Under the pieces are notes generated by a model. That model ran no database searches and was not told where the DNA came from. It worked only from the letters and a program-made list of their open reading frames with translations. This document shows positions 8,369 through 15,812 of a DNA stretch of 64,000 nucleotides, one piece after another. The translations under genes and the position numbers were made by a program. Source of the stretch: Streptomyces sp. ICBB 8177 (GTDB lineage: Bacteria; Actinomycetota; Actinomycetes; Streptomycetales; Streptomycetaceae); the NCBI RefSeq assembly GCF_003144095.1, contig NZ_NSKH01000018.1:689965-753964 (forward strand), given 5' to 3'. Positions within the stretch are counted from its first letter, which is position 1. Each line of letters starts with the position of its first letter.

Positions 8369-9253
8369 ATGACCCTCGTCCCCACCTCGTCCATCGTCGA
8401 GTCCGCGCGGAGCCGGGGCGTCGGCGCCGCCGCGTTCAACGTCATCCACCTGGAGACGGCGGAGGCGCTGGTCACCGCCGCGGAACGCACCGGCCTGCCG
8501 GTGATCCTCCAGATCAGCGAGAACTGCGTGCGCTACCACGGCTCGCTCGCGCCGATCACCCGTGCCACCCTCGCGCTCGCCGAGGCCTCGTCCGCCGACC
8601 TTTCGGTCCACCTCGACCACGTCACCGACCCGGACCTGATCCGCGAGGGGGTGGCCGCCGGAGTCCGGTCGGTCATGGTGGACGCCTCCGCGCTGCCGTA
8701 CCAGGAGAACGTCGCGCTCACCGCCGAGCTGACCGCCTGGTGCCACGAACGCGACGTCTTCGTCGAGGCCGAACTCGGCGAGGTGGGCGGCAAGGACGGG
8801 GTGCACGCCCCCGGCGCGCGCACCGACCCGGCCGAGGCCGCCGCGTTCGTGGCGGCCACCGGGGTGGACGCGCTGGCGGTGGCGGTCGGCTCCTCGCACG
8901 CGATGCTGGAACGCACCGCCGAGCTGGACAAGACGCTCATCGCACAACTGCGCGCGAAGGTGCCCGTACCGCTGGTGCTGCACGGTTCCTCCGGGGTGCC
9001 GGACGAGGAACTGCTGCGCGCGGTCGCCGCGGGCCTGACGAAGATCAACATCTCGACCCATCTGGTCTCGGTCTTCACCGCCCGGGTCCGCGAGAAGCTC
9101 GCGGCGGACACGGGCCTGGTGGACTCGCGCAAGTACCTGCGGCCGGCCCGCGACGCGGTGGCCGAAGAGGCGGCCCGGCTGCTGCGGTTGCTCGGCCGAA
9201 CGGGGGGCGACGCCGGCTGCTACGGTTCACGCGAACCGGGAGATGGACGATGA
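8369..9253 (+). CDS. class II fructose/tagatose-bisphosphate aldolase
   Basis: The 294-residue zinc aldolase has the N-terminal AAFNVIHLE, the Zn-binding SVHLDHVTDPD with the class II HxDH motif, a second acidic loop EAELGEVGGKDG, VGSSHAM and the phosphate/Zn segment LVLHGSSGVPDE, then LTKINISTHL. It would split a ketose-1,6-bisphosphate into dihydroxyacetone phosphate and glyceraldehyde-3-phosphate. In an Aga/Gat-type pathway the substrate is tagatose-1,6-bisphosphate. It follows the kinase gene after a 124-base gap and overlaps the DeoR gene by 4 nt. No tagatose-6-phosphate kinase or deacetylase gene is seen here, so those steps must be encoded elsewhere or the route differs. Confidence 0.87.
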   Translation: MTLVPTSSIVESARSRGVGAAAFNVIHLETAEALVTAAERTGLPVILQISENCVRYHGSLAPITRATLALAEASSADLSVHLDHVTDPDLIREGVAAGVRSVMVDASALPYQENVALTAELTAWCHERDVFVEAELGEVGGKDGVHAPGARTDPAEAAAFVAATGVDALAVAVGSSHAMLERTAELDKTLIAQLRAKVPVPLVLHGSSGVPDEELLRAVAAGLTKINISTHLVSVFTARVREKLAADTGLVDSRKYLRPARDAVAEEAARLLRLLGRTGGDAGCYGSREPGDGR

Positions 9254-10044
9254 CGCGACACGAGCGGCTCAACGCCCTGCTCGAACTCCTGGCCGAGCGC
9301 GGCCAGGTACAGGTGGACGAGGCCGCCGAGGCGCTGGAGGTCTCCGCCGCCACCGTGCGGCGCGACATGGACGCGCTCGCCGAGCAGCGCCTGCTGACCC
9401 GCACCCGGGGAGGCGCGGTGCTCAGCTCCGTCGCGTACGACCTGCCGGTGCGCTACCGCGCGGCGCACCGCCCGCAGGAGAAGCGGCACATCGCCGAGGC
9501 GGCCAGCGCGCTGGTCAGCCGAGGCAGCGTGATCGGCCTGAGCGGCGGCACCACCACCACCGAGATCGCCCGCACCCTGGCGGCCCGTCCCGACCTGGAC
9601 GAGGCGGGGCCCCGGCCCAACCTCACGGTGGTCACCAACGCCCTGAACATCGCCTACGAGTTGTCGGTGCGGCCGACCGTCAAGATCGTGCTGACCGGTG
9701 GCGTCGCGCACAGCCGCAGCTTCGAACTGGTCGGCCCCTACAGCGACCTGGTGCTGAGCCGGATCACCATGGACGTCGCGTTCATCGGCGTCAACGGCGT
9801 CGACCCGGTGGTCGGCGCGACGGTGCACGACGAGGCCGAGGCGCGGGTCAACCGGCTGATGGCGGAGCGGGCGGGCCGCGCGATCCTGGTCGCCGACTCC
9901 TCCAAGATCGGCACGCGCGCGTTCGCCACCATAGGCGGACCCGAACTGTTCGACACCCTCATCACGGACCCCGCACTGCCCTCCGACTCCCGCAAGGCGT
10001 TCGAGGAGGCGGGCTGGCAGGTGGCCACGGCACCGCAGGAGTGA
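9250..10044 (+). CDS. DeoR-family transcriptional regulator
   Basis: The 264-residue protein has an N-terminal winged helix (residues 1-57) with the DeoR signature around VSAATVRRDMDALAEQRLLTRTRGGAVL, and a C-terminal DeoRC sensor domain (about 75-245) with GLSGGTTTTEIAR and the phosphosugar-binding VADSSKIG. ATG 9250 overlaps the aldolase stop. Such proteins usually repress their own sugar operon and are released by a phosphorylated intermediate. The likely targets are the divergent promoters at 6071-6322. Confidence 0.92.
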   Translation: MTRHERLNALLELLAERGQVQVDEAAEALEVSAATVRRDMDALAEQRLLTRTRGGAVLSSVAYDLPVRYRAAHRPQEKRHIAEAASALVSRGSVIGLSGGTTTTEIARTLAARPDLDEAGPRPNLTVVTNALNIAYELSVRPTVKIVLTGGVAHSRSFELVGPYSDLVLSRITMDVAFIGVNGVDPVVGATVHDEAEARVNRLMAERAGRAILVADSSKIGTRAFATIGGPELFDTLITDPALPSDSRKAFEEAGWQVATAPQE

Positions 10045-10076
10045 GGAGGGCGACGGAAACCGCGAGCGGCCGCGGC

Positions 10077-10097
10077 CCCCGCGGGTGAGCCGCGGGG
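10077..10097. terminator. possible hairpin terminator of the sugar operon
   Basis: CCCCGCGG (10077-10084) and CCGCGGGG (10090-10097) form an 8-bp perfect stem with a 5-base loop shortly after the DeoR stop at 10044. A CATAAT sequence directly downstream (10108-10113) may be the -10 box of the next gene. Confidence 0.5.
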
Positions 10098-10149
10098 AAG
10101 CGGGCTCATAATGGGCGCCCGAACCTCCGCCGCGACCCCGGGAGCACCG

Positions 10150-10788
10150 ATGCCCGCGCCCGCACTCCCCGCCGAGTACGACGAACGGCCTGCGCAGGCG
10201 CCGCGCGGCCGGGTCGTCTTCCTCAACGGCACTTCGAGCGCGGGCAAGTCGAGCATCGCCGCGGAACTGCTGCGCGTGCTGGACGGCACCTGGTTCCATG
10301 TCCCGCTCGACGCCTTCCACCGCATGCGCAGCGACCGCGACATCGCCCCGCAGGACCTCCAGGCCGAGATCGACCGCACCGCCCGGGGCTTCCACCGCGC
10401 CGCGGCGGGTATGGCAGCGGCCGGCAACAACATCGTCGTGGACCACGTGCTGACCAGGCGGTGGCGGCTGCTGGAGTGCCTGGAGCTGTTCACCGCCCGG
10501 GACGTGACGTTGGTCGGCGTGCACTGCCCACTGCCCGAGCTGGAGCGGCGCGAACGCGAGCGCGGTGACCGCGGGAGCGTGGCGGCGCGTCAGTTTCCGC
10601 TGGTGCACGCGCACGGCGTGTACGACATCGAGTGCGACACGAGCGTCTCCGGCCCGGCCGAGTGCGCCCGCGAGATCGCCAGGTTCCTGCCGGTGCGGCC
10701 GCTGCCCACCGCGTTCCAGCGGCTCAGGCGGGAGTACGCAGTGGGGGCATCCGCCATCCCCCGGCCAGCCGCGACGAGCGGACGTTGA
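10150..10788 (+). CDS. chloramphenicol phosphotransferase-like P-loop kinase
   Basis: The 212-residue protein matches the CPT-like family: a Walker A loop FLNGTSSAGKSSIA near residue 25, then PLDAFHRMR and NNIVVDHVL, followed by VHCPLPELERRERERGDR. CPT proteins transfer phosphate from ATP to small hydroxylated molecules; most homologues have unknown substrates, so resistance should not be assumed. ATG 10150 has GGGAGC upstream; ATG 10111 would be an alternative but overlaps a probable -10 box. Its last 65 bases overlap the convergent flavin reductase gene, so both C-termini come from the same DNA. Confidence 0.78.
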   Translation: MPAPALPAEYDERPAQAPRGRVVFLNGTSSAGKSSIAAELLRVLDGTWFHVPLDAFHRMRSDRDIAPQDLQAEIDRTARGFHRAAAGMAAAGNNIVVDHVLTRRWRLLECLELFTARDVTLVGVHCPLPELERRERERGDRGSVAARQFPLVHAHGVYDIECDTSVSGPAECAREIARFLPVRPLPTAFQRLRREYAVGASAIPRPAATSGR

Positions 10789-11356
10789 CGCCCGCGCCGA
10801 AGAACTCGCAGAACTTCATGATCAGCGGATCCCAGGCGACCGGGTCGACGTGGTGGGTGCCGGGCACGATCAGCTCCTCCTCGACATGGGTGCGCACCAC
10901 CTCGACCTGGAAGGCGGTCGCGTTCACCTCCTGCCCCGCGATGTCGTGGGCCGTGACCAGACGGCACTCCATCTGGATCGGGCACTCCAGCGCCCGCGGC
11001 GCGGCGACCAGTTGGGACGGCTGCTCGGTGAGCCCGGCGGTGGCGAACTTGTCCGGCTCGAACCGGTAGCCCTGCGCCCGCTTGCGGTCGGAGAACTCCG
11101 GCTCGCCGGTGGTGAGCGCGATGCGGTCGACAGCGTCGGCCATGGCGGCGGACGGCAGGTTGAGCACGCACTCGCCCTCGCGCAGCAGGTTGCGCGTGGT
11201 GCGGCTGGCGCTGCCCATGCCGAGCATCGCGTACGGCCCGAGCCACCAGGCGGACGACATCGGGGCGAGGTTGGCGGTGCCGTCCTCGTTACGGGTGCTG
11301 ATCAGGACGACGGGGGTGCCGAAGTAGAGCACCTCGACTCCGGGGACCTGGTGCAT
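10724..11356 (-). CDS. flavin reductase-like (DIM6/NTAB) protein
   Basis: The 210-residue protein has the FMN-binding split-barrel fold of flavin reductase-like proteins: TPVVLISTRNEDGTANLAPMSSAWW, then GSASRTTRNLLREGECVLNLP. It probably binds FMN and acts as an NAD(P)H:flavin or substrate reductase; the family is broad. ATG 11356 has AAGGCGGC upstream. The gene runs against the CPT-like gene with a 65-base overlap of 3' ends. A longer reading from 11440 would have no ribosome site. Confidence 0.8.
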   Translation of the reverse strand: MHQVPGVEVLYFGTPVVLISTRNEDGTANLAPMSSAWWLGPYAMLGMGSASRTTRNLLREGECVLNLPSAAMADAVDRIALTTGEPEFSDRKRAQGYRFEPDKFATAGLTEQPSQLVAAPRALECPIQMECRLVTAHDIAGQEVNATAFQVEVVRTHVEEELIVPGTHHVDPVAWDPLIMKFCEFFGAGVNVRSSRLAGGWRMPPLRTPA

Positions 11357-11521
11357 CGCTGCCGCCTTTCGCGGAACGTGGGGAAGGGCCGGGACGAGCA
11401 CGCCGTGGATGGCGTACCGGTCCCGACCCTTTCCGATCACGGTCCCGCATGCTGGCGGGGATCGGACGTCGCGTCCGGGACGGCGGTCGGTCCTACGGGA
11501 CCGCCCGGTCTCGTCGGCCGG

Positions 11522-13009
11522 TCAGACCGCCGCGCCCGTCTCGCTCGCCGGCTGCGCGGTGTGCTCGGCGACCGGCGCGGTGCGCGGGCCGTGGATCCGG
11601 CGCAGGCCGAGCCCGGCGACCGCGGAGACCAGCAGCAGGGCCACGCCCGCGATGACGAACGTGAGGGTGAACTGGCTCTCGGCGGGCAGCGCGGGCGCGC
11701 CCGGCGGCAGGTGCGCGATGGACTTGGAGGCCAGCACGGTGGTGATGGTCGCGCTGCCGATGGCGCTGCCGGTCGAGCGCGAGATGGAGTTGATGCCGTT
11801 GGCGATGCCGGTCTGGTGGTGCGGGACGCTGGCCACGATGACGGCGGGCATCGCCGCGTAGCCGAAGCTGATCGCCGCGCCCACCAGCATCGCGCCGACG
11901 ATGACCGACGCGCTGTGCTGGTGGTCCAGCGCGATCCAGCCGAAGCCCGCGGTCCCGGCGACCGACGCGAGGACCAGCACCAGGCGCGGACCGTGGTGGC
12001 GCACCAGCTGGCCCCCGACCGGGGCGGCGAGCAGCGAGACGATGGTGCCCGGCAGCAGGTACTCGACGGAGGCCCGCAGCACGCTGGCGTCGAACCCGTA
12101 CCCGGCGATCGCCGACGGCATCTGCACCAGGTACGAGACGCCGATGAACAGGGCGAAGGAACCGAAGCCGACCAGCAGCCCGGCCAGGTTGGAGAAGAGC
12201 ACCGGGCGGTGCACGAACATCCCCATGTCCACCAGTGGTTCGCGCACCCGCTTCTCCACCATGACCCATACGACGGCCATCACGACCGCGCCGGTGAAGC
12301 AGGCCAGCGTGCGCGCCGAGGACCAGCCCCAGTCGTGGCCCTGGGTGATCGGCAGCAGCAGGAGCACCAGCGCCGCGGCGAGGGTGAGCGCGCCCAGCAC
12401 GTCGGTGCGTCCACCGGTGGTCTGACGGGTCGCCGGAACGAGGAAGACCACGGCCAGCAGCGCGAGCGCGGCGAGACCGGTGGCCAGCCAGAAGGCGCTG
12501 CGGTAGTCGGGGTGGCTGCCGGAGGTCAGCAGACCGGTGGAGACCAGCGCCAGACCGCTGCCGAAGGCGAGGGTGCCGCTGACCATGGCCATGGCGCCGG
12601 GCAGCTTGGCGGGCCTGATCTCCTCACGCAGCACGGACAGCGCGAGCGGGAAGATCGCGGTGGCCGCGCCCTGCAGCACCCGGCCGACGATCAGCCACAG
12701 CAGCGAGTGGGTGACGGCGGCCAGCACCGATCCGGCCACCATCACGACGAGCACGGCGACCAGGGTGCGCTTCTTGCCGTGCTGGTCGCCGAAGCGCCCG
12801 AGCAGCGGGGTGAAGACCGCGGCGGACAGCAGGGTGGCGGTCGTCACCCAACTGGTGTTGGCGGTCGTGGTGTGCAGGTCGGTCTGGATGAGTCCCAGGA
12901 TCGGGATGACCAGGGTCTGCATCATCGACACGACCATGGCGGCCAGGCTCAGGGCGAAGACGACGGCCGTCTCGCTCCGCGGCGCCCGCGGGGAAGGGGT
13001 GTTGCTCAT
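11522..13009 (-). CDS. MFS drug exporter (DHA2-type)
   Basis: The 495-residue membrane protein has about 14 helices. The family A motif is seen as LLGRFGDQHGKKRTL (about residues 69-83), and GRVLQGAATAIFPLALSVLREE is the helix 4-5 region of drug:proton antiporters. It is divergent from a MarR-family gene at 13148, the classic layout of a self-regulated multidrug exporter. The start ATG 13009 lies 139 bases from the regulator start, and that gap contains several palindromes. It belongs to a different subgroup from the two paralogues at 1189 and 34286. The substrate is unknown. Confidence 0.9.
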   Translation of the reverse strand: MSNTPSPRAPRSETAVVFALSLAAMVVSMMQTLVIPILGLIQTDLHTTTANTSWVTTATLLSAAVFTPLLGRFGDQHGKKRTLVAVLVVMVAGSVLAAVTHSLLWLIVGRVLQGAATAIFPLALSVLREEIRPAKLPGAMAMVSGTLAFGSGLALVSTGLLTSGSHPDYRSAFWLATGLAALALLAVVFLVPATRQTTGGRTDVLGALTLAAALVLLLLPITQGHDWGWSSARTLACFTGAVVMAVVWVMVEKRVREPLVDMGMFVHRPVLFSNLAGLLVGFGSFALFIGVSYLVQMPSAIAGYGFDASVLRASVEYLLPGTIVSLLAAPVGGQLVRHHGPRLVLVLASVAGTAGFGWIALDHQHSASVIVGAMLVGAAISFGYAAMPAVIVASVPHHQTGIANGINSISRSTGSAIGSATITTVLASKSIAHLPPGAPALPAESQFTLTFVIAGVALLLVSAVAGLGLRRIHGPRTAPVAEHTAQPASETGAAV

Positions 13010-13043
13010 GGCGGTGGGTGTCCTCGATTTACTTCACAACATG

Positions 13044-13130
13044 GATGCTTAAGAGCATCAAGTATTTGTCCGTGACTCTAGCCCGGGATACTTGAGGTAG
13101 TCAAGTTAATGATTGAGAGCCTCAAGCTCT
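13044..13130. promoter_or_regulatory. divergent MarR operator region
   Basis: Three inverted repeats lie between exporter and regulator: GATGCT-TAAG-AGCATC (13044-13059), ACTTGA-GGTAG-TCAAGT (13090-13106) and AGAGC-CTCAA-GCTCT (13116-13130). The middle one has the TTGA/TCAA arms usual for MarR proteins. CTTGAGG occurs at 13091-13097 and inverted at 13120-13126. The third repeat would lie inside the coding region if the regulator began at ATG 13109, which favours the ATG 13148 start. Confidence 0.7.
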
Positions 13131-13147
13131 TCAGTAGACTCGCGGAC

Positions 13148-13603
13148 ATGACCGCCGCGACCGACCCGACGCCTTCCGCGTCCTCCGCCGTCAAGAGCCG
13201 CCTGCTCGACCTGATGGTCGCCCTCGGCACCGCGCACTGGAAGGACTACGCGGCGACGGCCGCGCAGCACGGACTCACCTCGGTGCAGGCCAGACTGCTG
13301 GCGCAGGTGACCGAGCCGGTGCCGATGCGCGGTCTGGCCGAACAGCTCGGGTGCGACGCGTCCAACGTCACCGGCGTCGTCGACCGGCTCCAGGCGCGCG
13401 GGCTCGTGCTGCGCGAGAGCGACGCGCGCGACCGCCGGGTCAAGAACGTGGTCGCCACCGCCGAGGGGCTGGCCACCATCCAGCGCATCCGTGCCGAGAT
13501 GCAGGCGACCCACACCGCTCTCGACTCGCTGACCGAGGACGAGCGGGCCACTTTGTACACGTTGCTGGAACGGCTGCGGCCGGGGCTGGAGAACCGCGAC
13601 TGA
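13148..13603 (+). CDS. MarR-family regulator
   Basis: The 151-residue protein is a winged-helix repressor: helix-turn-helix at PMRGLAEQLGCDASNVTGVVDRLQ (start about residue 60), then the wing motif ESDARDRRVKNVVAT with the conserved DxRxxR pattern. It is divergent from the exporter gene at 11522-13009 and probably represses it, with an exported or related ligand as inducer. ATG 13148 is preferred over 13109 because the longer version would add residues encoded by the operator repeats; neither has a strong ribosome site. Confidence 0.9.
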   Translation: MTAATDPTPSASSAVKSRLLDLMVALGTAHWKDYAATAAQHGLTSVQARLLAQVTEPVPMRGLAEQLGCDASNVTGVVDRLQARGLVLRESDARDRRVKNVVATAEGLATIQRIRAEMQATHTALDSLTEDERATLYTLLERLRPGLENRD

Positions 13604-13880
13604 GGCGCGGGCGCCGGACCGCCCGGCGTGCGGCCCCGGAGTGCGCCCCCGCCTGTGGGCGACTCCGGCTCGGGCGGCTTCGCGTCCGAGCGGCTTCGTC
13701 TCCGGGCCGCTCCCGAGGGGTGCGCGCATGGTCGTGCCCGCACCTGGGGAAGGATGCGGGCGCGAAAGGAACGGGCACCGGACGCGGGGAGGGGGTGCGT
13801 CCGGTGCCCTTGCGGTTGTTCCGAACCGGTACCGGGACAACGACCGTCGGGCCGTCAGGTCACGGTTCGCCGTCCGTGGT
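13604..13880. terminator. gene-free gap with a 13-bp hairpin terminator (13773-13809)
   Basis: This 277-base gap between convergent genes holds one clear structure: GGGCACCGGACGC (13773-13785) pairs perfectly with 13797-13809 around an 11-base G-rich loop. It should terminate the histidine-rich protein gene from the right and perhaps the MarR gene from the left. I see no gene in the remainder. Confidence 0.75.
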
Positions 13881-14309
13881 TCAGACGTTGGTCCGACGAC
13901 GACGGCTCGCCAGCAGCACGCCGGCGGCGGCGGTGGCGATCAGGCCGGCGCCCGCCGCGGTCTCGACGGTGCTGCCGCTCACCACGGAACCGCCCAGGCC
14001 GGTGTGCGGGCCACCGTGCGGACGGTGGTGGTGGCCGTGGTGGTGCTTGTGGCAGTCGTCACCGCCGTGCTTCCAGCTGTTGTCGCCGGAGTGGTCGCCC
14101 TGGCCCTGGTCCATGCCCTGGCCCTGGTCCATGCCCGAGTCGTCCGACTGACCCTGGTTCCAGCCGCCGTCGTGGCCGCAGTCCCAGGTGACCGCGCCGG
14201 TGCGCGCCGAGTCGCCGGGCAGCGAAGCGGCGGAAGCGGTCGGCAGGGCCATGAACAGGGCCGTGGTCGCGATCGAGGCGACGGCGAGGGTGTTGCGCAT
14301 ACCGCGCAT
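13881..14309 (-). CDS. secreted histidine-rich protein with C-terminal membrane anchor
   Basis: The 142-residue protein has a signal peptide (1-27, ending TASA-A), a hydrophilic middle with two MDQGQG repeats and Gly/Asp/Trp-rich sequence, a His cluster reading CHKHHHGHHHRPHGGPH, and a C-terminal hydrophobic helix followed by SRRRRTNV, i.e. a surface protein anchored by its tail. No sortase motif is seen. Two cysteines flank the middle region. A strong AGGAGG precedes ATG 14309; an upstream in-frame start at 14414 is less likely. The His cluster suggests binding of zinc, copper or nickel, but this is inference. Not a named family that I recognise. Confidence 0.8.
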   Translation of the reverse strand: MRGMRNTLAVASIATTALFMALPTASAASLPGDSARTGAVTWDCGHDGGWNQGQSDDSGMDQGQGMDQGQGDHSGDNSWKHGGDDCHKHHHGHHHRPHGGPHTGLGGSVVSGSTVETAAGAGLIATAAAGVLLASRRRRTNV

Positions 14310-14662
14310 GTCTTCTACCTCCTGTGCGGACGGCGCGACGGCGGGGAGATTGACCCCCGCAAGGGAACGGCGCGCTGCCCGTAACAGGAACATAAATGTC
14401 GCATAATCAGACAAATAGTGGAGCTAGGCCGAAGGGGGCAGGGAGGGGCCGACATTCACCGGGTTGGCTCCCACCGGCGCCGGGCGGGCCCTCAATTCCC
14501 TTGTCCCGCAAGCCCTCTGCGCTCCGGCCGAAGAGCCCCCTGCCGACTCCCTGCGACCTTCCAGGGCCCTCCCCGGCCTCCTTCAGCCCCCTTCGGCTTG
14601 CCCCGGGCCACCGCGCCTGGCGCCGGATCAGCACCGCGCCTGGCGCCGGACCTGGCGTGGGA
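14310..14662. repeat. 353-base gene-free gap with inverted and direct repeats
   Basis: GCCGAAGGGGGC (14428-14439) returns as a perfect 12-bp inverted copy at 14586-14597, enclosing a 146-base pyrimidine-skewed stretch. A 19-base direct repeat beginning CACCGCGCCTGGCG occurs at 14609-14627 and 14632-14650, 23 bases apart, with a decayed third copy entering the oxidoreductase stop. The A/T-rich start (about 14390-14420) is the promoter side of the His-rich gene. No open frame with a credible ribosome site is seen. Confidence 0.6.
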
Positions 14663-15730
14663 TCAGCGCAGGCTCGCCCGCACACCCATGACGATCGCCG
14701 CCTTGGCCAGCCGCCCGGCCGTGCCCGTGAACACCCGCGGCCGCATGGAGTCGTCCGGGCCCACGACCTGCAACAGGCCGTCACGGCGCCCCAGGCTGAG
14801 GCACTGCGCGACGTAGCGGTAGGAGAACGGCCCCGAGTCGCCACGCAACAGCCGCTTGCCCACGTACTGGCCCATCGGCAAAGCGGTGGCGCAGCCCATT
14901 CGCAGCGTCCCCACCTCCGGCACGGTCACCGACGCGGCGTCACCGATCGCGTGGACCTCGGGATGCGAGACAGAGCGCAGGTACGCGTCGACGACCACCT
15001 GGCCGCGCCCCGTCACCGTCAGCCCGGACTCGGCCGCCAGCGGATGGGGTCTCATGGACGCGGCCCACACCACGACGTCGGCGGCCAGCGGCCCGGCCTC
15101 GGTCTCAAGACCCGCCGGGCCGACCGCGGTGACCCGGGTGTGCTCGTGGCGCCGCACCCCGAGGCGGTCCAGCACCCGTAGCACGTGCTGCCGTCCCCTG
15201 GGTGACAGCCAGCCGCCGACCTCGCCGCTCGCCGGCAGCTCCACCCGCCACGCCGGATGGGCCTCGGCCAGCTCGGCCGCCAGCTCGATGCCGGTCGCAC
15301 CGCCGCCCACCACCGCGACCGTGCCGGGTGCCGGGGCCGCGGCGATCCGGCGCCGCAACTCCTCGGCCCGCGCCGCGTCCCACGCGTGCTCCCGCGCGCC
15401 CGGCACGTCCTGCCACGCGGTGCGGCTGCCCAACGCGTACACCAGGGTGTCGTACGAGACCGCGTCCCCGGTGTCGGTGAAGACCTTGCCCGCCGTCAGG
15501 TCGAGCCGGGTCACGGACGCCTGAAGGTGCGTCACGCTCCGCCCGCGCAGCAGGTGGGCCAGGGCGGGGCGGTGGCCGGGCCGGCCCGCCGCCGTCTCGT
15601 GCTGACGCACCCGGTGCAGGAAGCGCGACTCCGGCGCGATCAGCGTGACGTTGCTGCCCTTGCCCGCGCGGGTCGCCGCGGTGATCCCCGCGTAGCCCGC
15701 GCCCAGCACCACGATCCGTGTCCCGGTCAT
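14663..15730 (-). CDS. FAD-dependent NAD(P)H oxidoreductase (Ndh/AIF-like)
   Basis: The 355-residue flavoprotein starts with a Rossmann FAD motif (VVLGAGYAGITAATRAG, about residues 7-23), has a second dinucleotide motif VAVVGGGATGIELAAELA (about 135-152) for NAD(P)H, and the FAD-ribityl segment VHAIGDAASV near residue 270. It lacks a redox-active CxxxxC pair, so it resembles type II NADH dehydrogenases and AIF-like enzymes, not thioredoxin reductases. AGGAGGGCGAC precedes ATG 15730. The gene lies downstream of an ECF41 sigma factor, whose promoter sequence is found in the 82-base gap, so it is the probable sigma target; ECF41 genes are typically paired with such oxidoreductases. Confidence 0.9.
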   Translation of the reverse strand: MTGTRIVVLGAGYAGITAATRAGKGSNVTLIAPESRFLHRVRQHETAAGRPGHRPALAHLLRGRSVTHLQASVTRLDLTAGKVFTDTGDAVSYDTLVYALGSRTAWQDVPGAREHAWDAARAEELRRRIAAAPAPGTVAVVGGGATGIELAAELAEAHPAWRVELPASGEVGGWLSPRGRQHVLRVLDRLGVRRHEHTRVTAVGPAGLETEAGPLAADVVVWAASMRPHPLAAESGLTVTGRGQVVVDAYLRSVSHPEVHAIGDAASVTVPEVGTLRMGCATALPMGQYVGKRLLRGDSGPFSYRYVAQCLSLGRRDGLLQVVGPDDSMRPRVFTGTAGRLAKAAIVMGVRASLR

Positions 15731-15775
15731 GTCGCCCTCCTGGTGTCCCGGCTCGCGCCGCACTGTCGCAAGGGG

Positions 15776-15802
15776 GACGGGACGGCCCGCCAAGGTGTGA
15801 CA
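15776..15802 (-). promoter_or_regulatory. ECF41-type promoter with overlapping inverted repeat
   Basis: On the minus strand TGTCACA (15802-15796), exactly 16 bases, then CGTC (15779-15776) matches the ECF41 promoter pattern known for this sigma group (TGTCACA-N16-CGTC). It lies just upstream of the oxidoreductase. The -35 element is also one arm of an 8-bp inverted repeat, GGTGTGAC (15794-15801) and GTCACACC (15812-15819), which overlaps the sigma gene stop codon and may be an operator or short terminator. Confidence 0.8.
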
Positions 15803-15812
15803 GTGAACCACG

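Noticed and set aside
10150-10788. A chloramphenicol resistance gene
   Set aside because: The P-loop family match is clear but the substrate cannot be inferred; most CPT-like proteins are uncharacterised.
10565-13075. 836-residue plus-strand open frame
   Set aside because: It lies opposite the flavin reductase and exporter genes, is rich in Arg/Gly/Asp/His low-complexity typical of reverse-frame shadows, and has no recognisable domain.
14428-14650. An insertion sequence remnant
   Set aside because: No transposase fragment and no flanking target duplication could be read; left as unexplained repeats.
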